Assembly: GCA_004014935.1 (NCBI GenBank)
Contig: CP025323.1
Span: 2,108,001-2,172,000, forward strand
DNA from: Saccharomycopsis malanga
Taxonomy: Eukaryota; Ascomycota; Saccharomycetes; Ascoideales; Saccharomycopsidaceae
Reading direction: 5' to 3'
DNA: 64,000 bases
This document shows positions 63,487-64,000 of the stretch, piece after piece. The position numbers were made by a program, and so were the translations under genes. Below the pieces are notes generated by a model, which was not told where the DNA came from, did not search any database, and worked only from the letters and a program-made list of their open reading frames with translations. Each line of letters opens with the position of its first letter. Positions within the stretch are counted from its first letter, which is position 1.

Positions 63487-63923
63487 CTACATTCCTTCCA
63501 CAGTGTCTAATGTGGTTTGAACTCTTGTTTCTACAACTTTCAAGACAGCTACGATCCGAGCCAATCTACGCCGGAGAGAGTTTATTCTTGATATTAGGGA
63601 GTTTGCGTCGACAACAGAGATGTTTTGGTCGTAATTATTTAATTCTACGGTATTAGTATTGAATAGTTTTACCAGTCTAGAAAATACATACTTTTTTCTA
63701 AAATCTTCAATCTAGAAACCAAAATGAGCTGGCTTTCTTGCAATTGCATCAATTTTCCAGAAAGCACATCCAACGAGGGGCCAATGATACCTTGAACAAC
63801 CAACTCAATAGGATGAACATCGGAGCCAGTGAGATTTGTATCAACGGTGACTATCGAGTGTTGGTCGGACGTATTGAACGGCCTAGAAAAACTAAATGTG
63901 CCTTGAGGAGTTGTGTCAGACAT
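63487..63923 (-). CDS. SNN1: BLOC-1 subunit Snn1 (snapin-like), two exons (63487-63644 and 63692-63923)
   Basis: Small coiled-coil subunit of the yeast BLOC-1 complex, which acts on endosomal Rab5 turnover. The first exon contains GSDVHPIELVVQGIIG and LMQLQESQLILVSRLKILEK, matching the recalled S. cerevisiae Snn1 blocks GTGVHPVELSVYSVLS and INELRESQALLILMLRKV. The frame stops just past a GTATGT (63686-63691). A 47-nt intron with ATACTAAT and an acceptor CGTAG restores an in-frame second exon coding LNNYDQNISVVDANSL and RVQTTLDTVEGM, with a helical pattern expected of snapin. Total 129 residues; both exons sum to a whole number of codons. Confidence 0.8.
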
Positions 63924-64000
63924 ATTATTGAGCTATTTTGAATACTGGTTATTAAACAAGCAACCGAGTTGAATATTCGCTAAATAATTAGCAAAATTGA

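Overview
The window is nuclear DNA of an ascomycete budding yeast (Saccharomycotina). It carries single-copy orthologues of yeast housekeeping genes (CFT2, NSE4, POP6, HEM2, CRZ1, FAA2, SAM50, BMT5, BRN1, ERG25, DBP6, RSM19, NHA1, PML39, VPS20, TRM12, SNN1). Its introns have GTATGT/GTAAGT/GTGAGT donors and TACTAAC-type branch points, and intergenic DNA is AT-rich. CTG falls at a conserved leucine of NHA1 (the IDLLLN stretch near 50393-50413), so a CUG-Ser code is not suggested. Gene density is low, with 22 supported genes in 64 kb, because about a third of the window is dispersed repeats. I cannot name the species.

Layout. 1-12.3 kb: 3' end of a GPI-anchored Ser/Ala-rich cell-wall protein, CFT2, a split NSE4 whose first exon codes a 53-Glu run, POP6 and HEM2, with SINE copies between them. 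12.3-25.2 kb: CRZ1 and FAA2, then 5 kb of nested repeats. 25.2-33.5 kb: SAM50 (with a tiny first exon), a Myb/SANT-like protein and BMT5. 33.5-37.3 kb: inverted and tandem repeat arms plus a SINE. 37.3-64 kb: gene-dense part with BRN1, ERG25 (8-nt first exon), a serine-hydrolase/tyrosine-phosphatase fusion, DBP6, RSM19, NHA1 (908-nt intron), PML39, a TBC Rab-GAP, VPS20, a PITH protein, TRM12 and SNN1 (47-nt intron).

The most interesting content is repetitive. A dispersed family (called SINE-A here; the label is mine) has a tRNA-like head with A and B boxes, a body of up to about 300 bp, and a (TAT)n/(ATT)n tail. Three copies have perfect 12-15 bp target-site duplications. SINEs are not something I know as a standard part of budding-yeast genomes. 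A second family (family B, my label) is a roughly 1.3 kb AT-rich arm found in direct and inverted orientation, forming large imperfect palindromes. Each arm carries a tRNA-Ser/Leu-like module with an 8-bp hairpin whose loop is a variable 10-bp tandem repeat. The two families are inserted into each other. Three SINE-A copies lie within 40 bp downstream of host stop codons, in sense orientation.

Functionally the genes are unlinked yeast housekeeping functions: mRNA 3' processing (CFT2), chromosome structure (NSE4, BRN1), ribosome and RNA maturation (POP6, BMT5, DBP6, TRM12, RSM19), lipid and haem metabolism (FAA2, ERG25, HEM2), mitochondrial import (SAM50), endosomal traffic (VPS20, SNN1, TBC GAP), and ion and calcium homeostasis (NHA1, CRZ1). 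No operons are expected. No intact tRNA or rRNA gene was found; every A-box/B-box pair I could find lies in a repeat or relic. All product names come from reading the sequence and recalled families, not from a database search.
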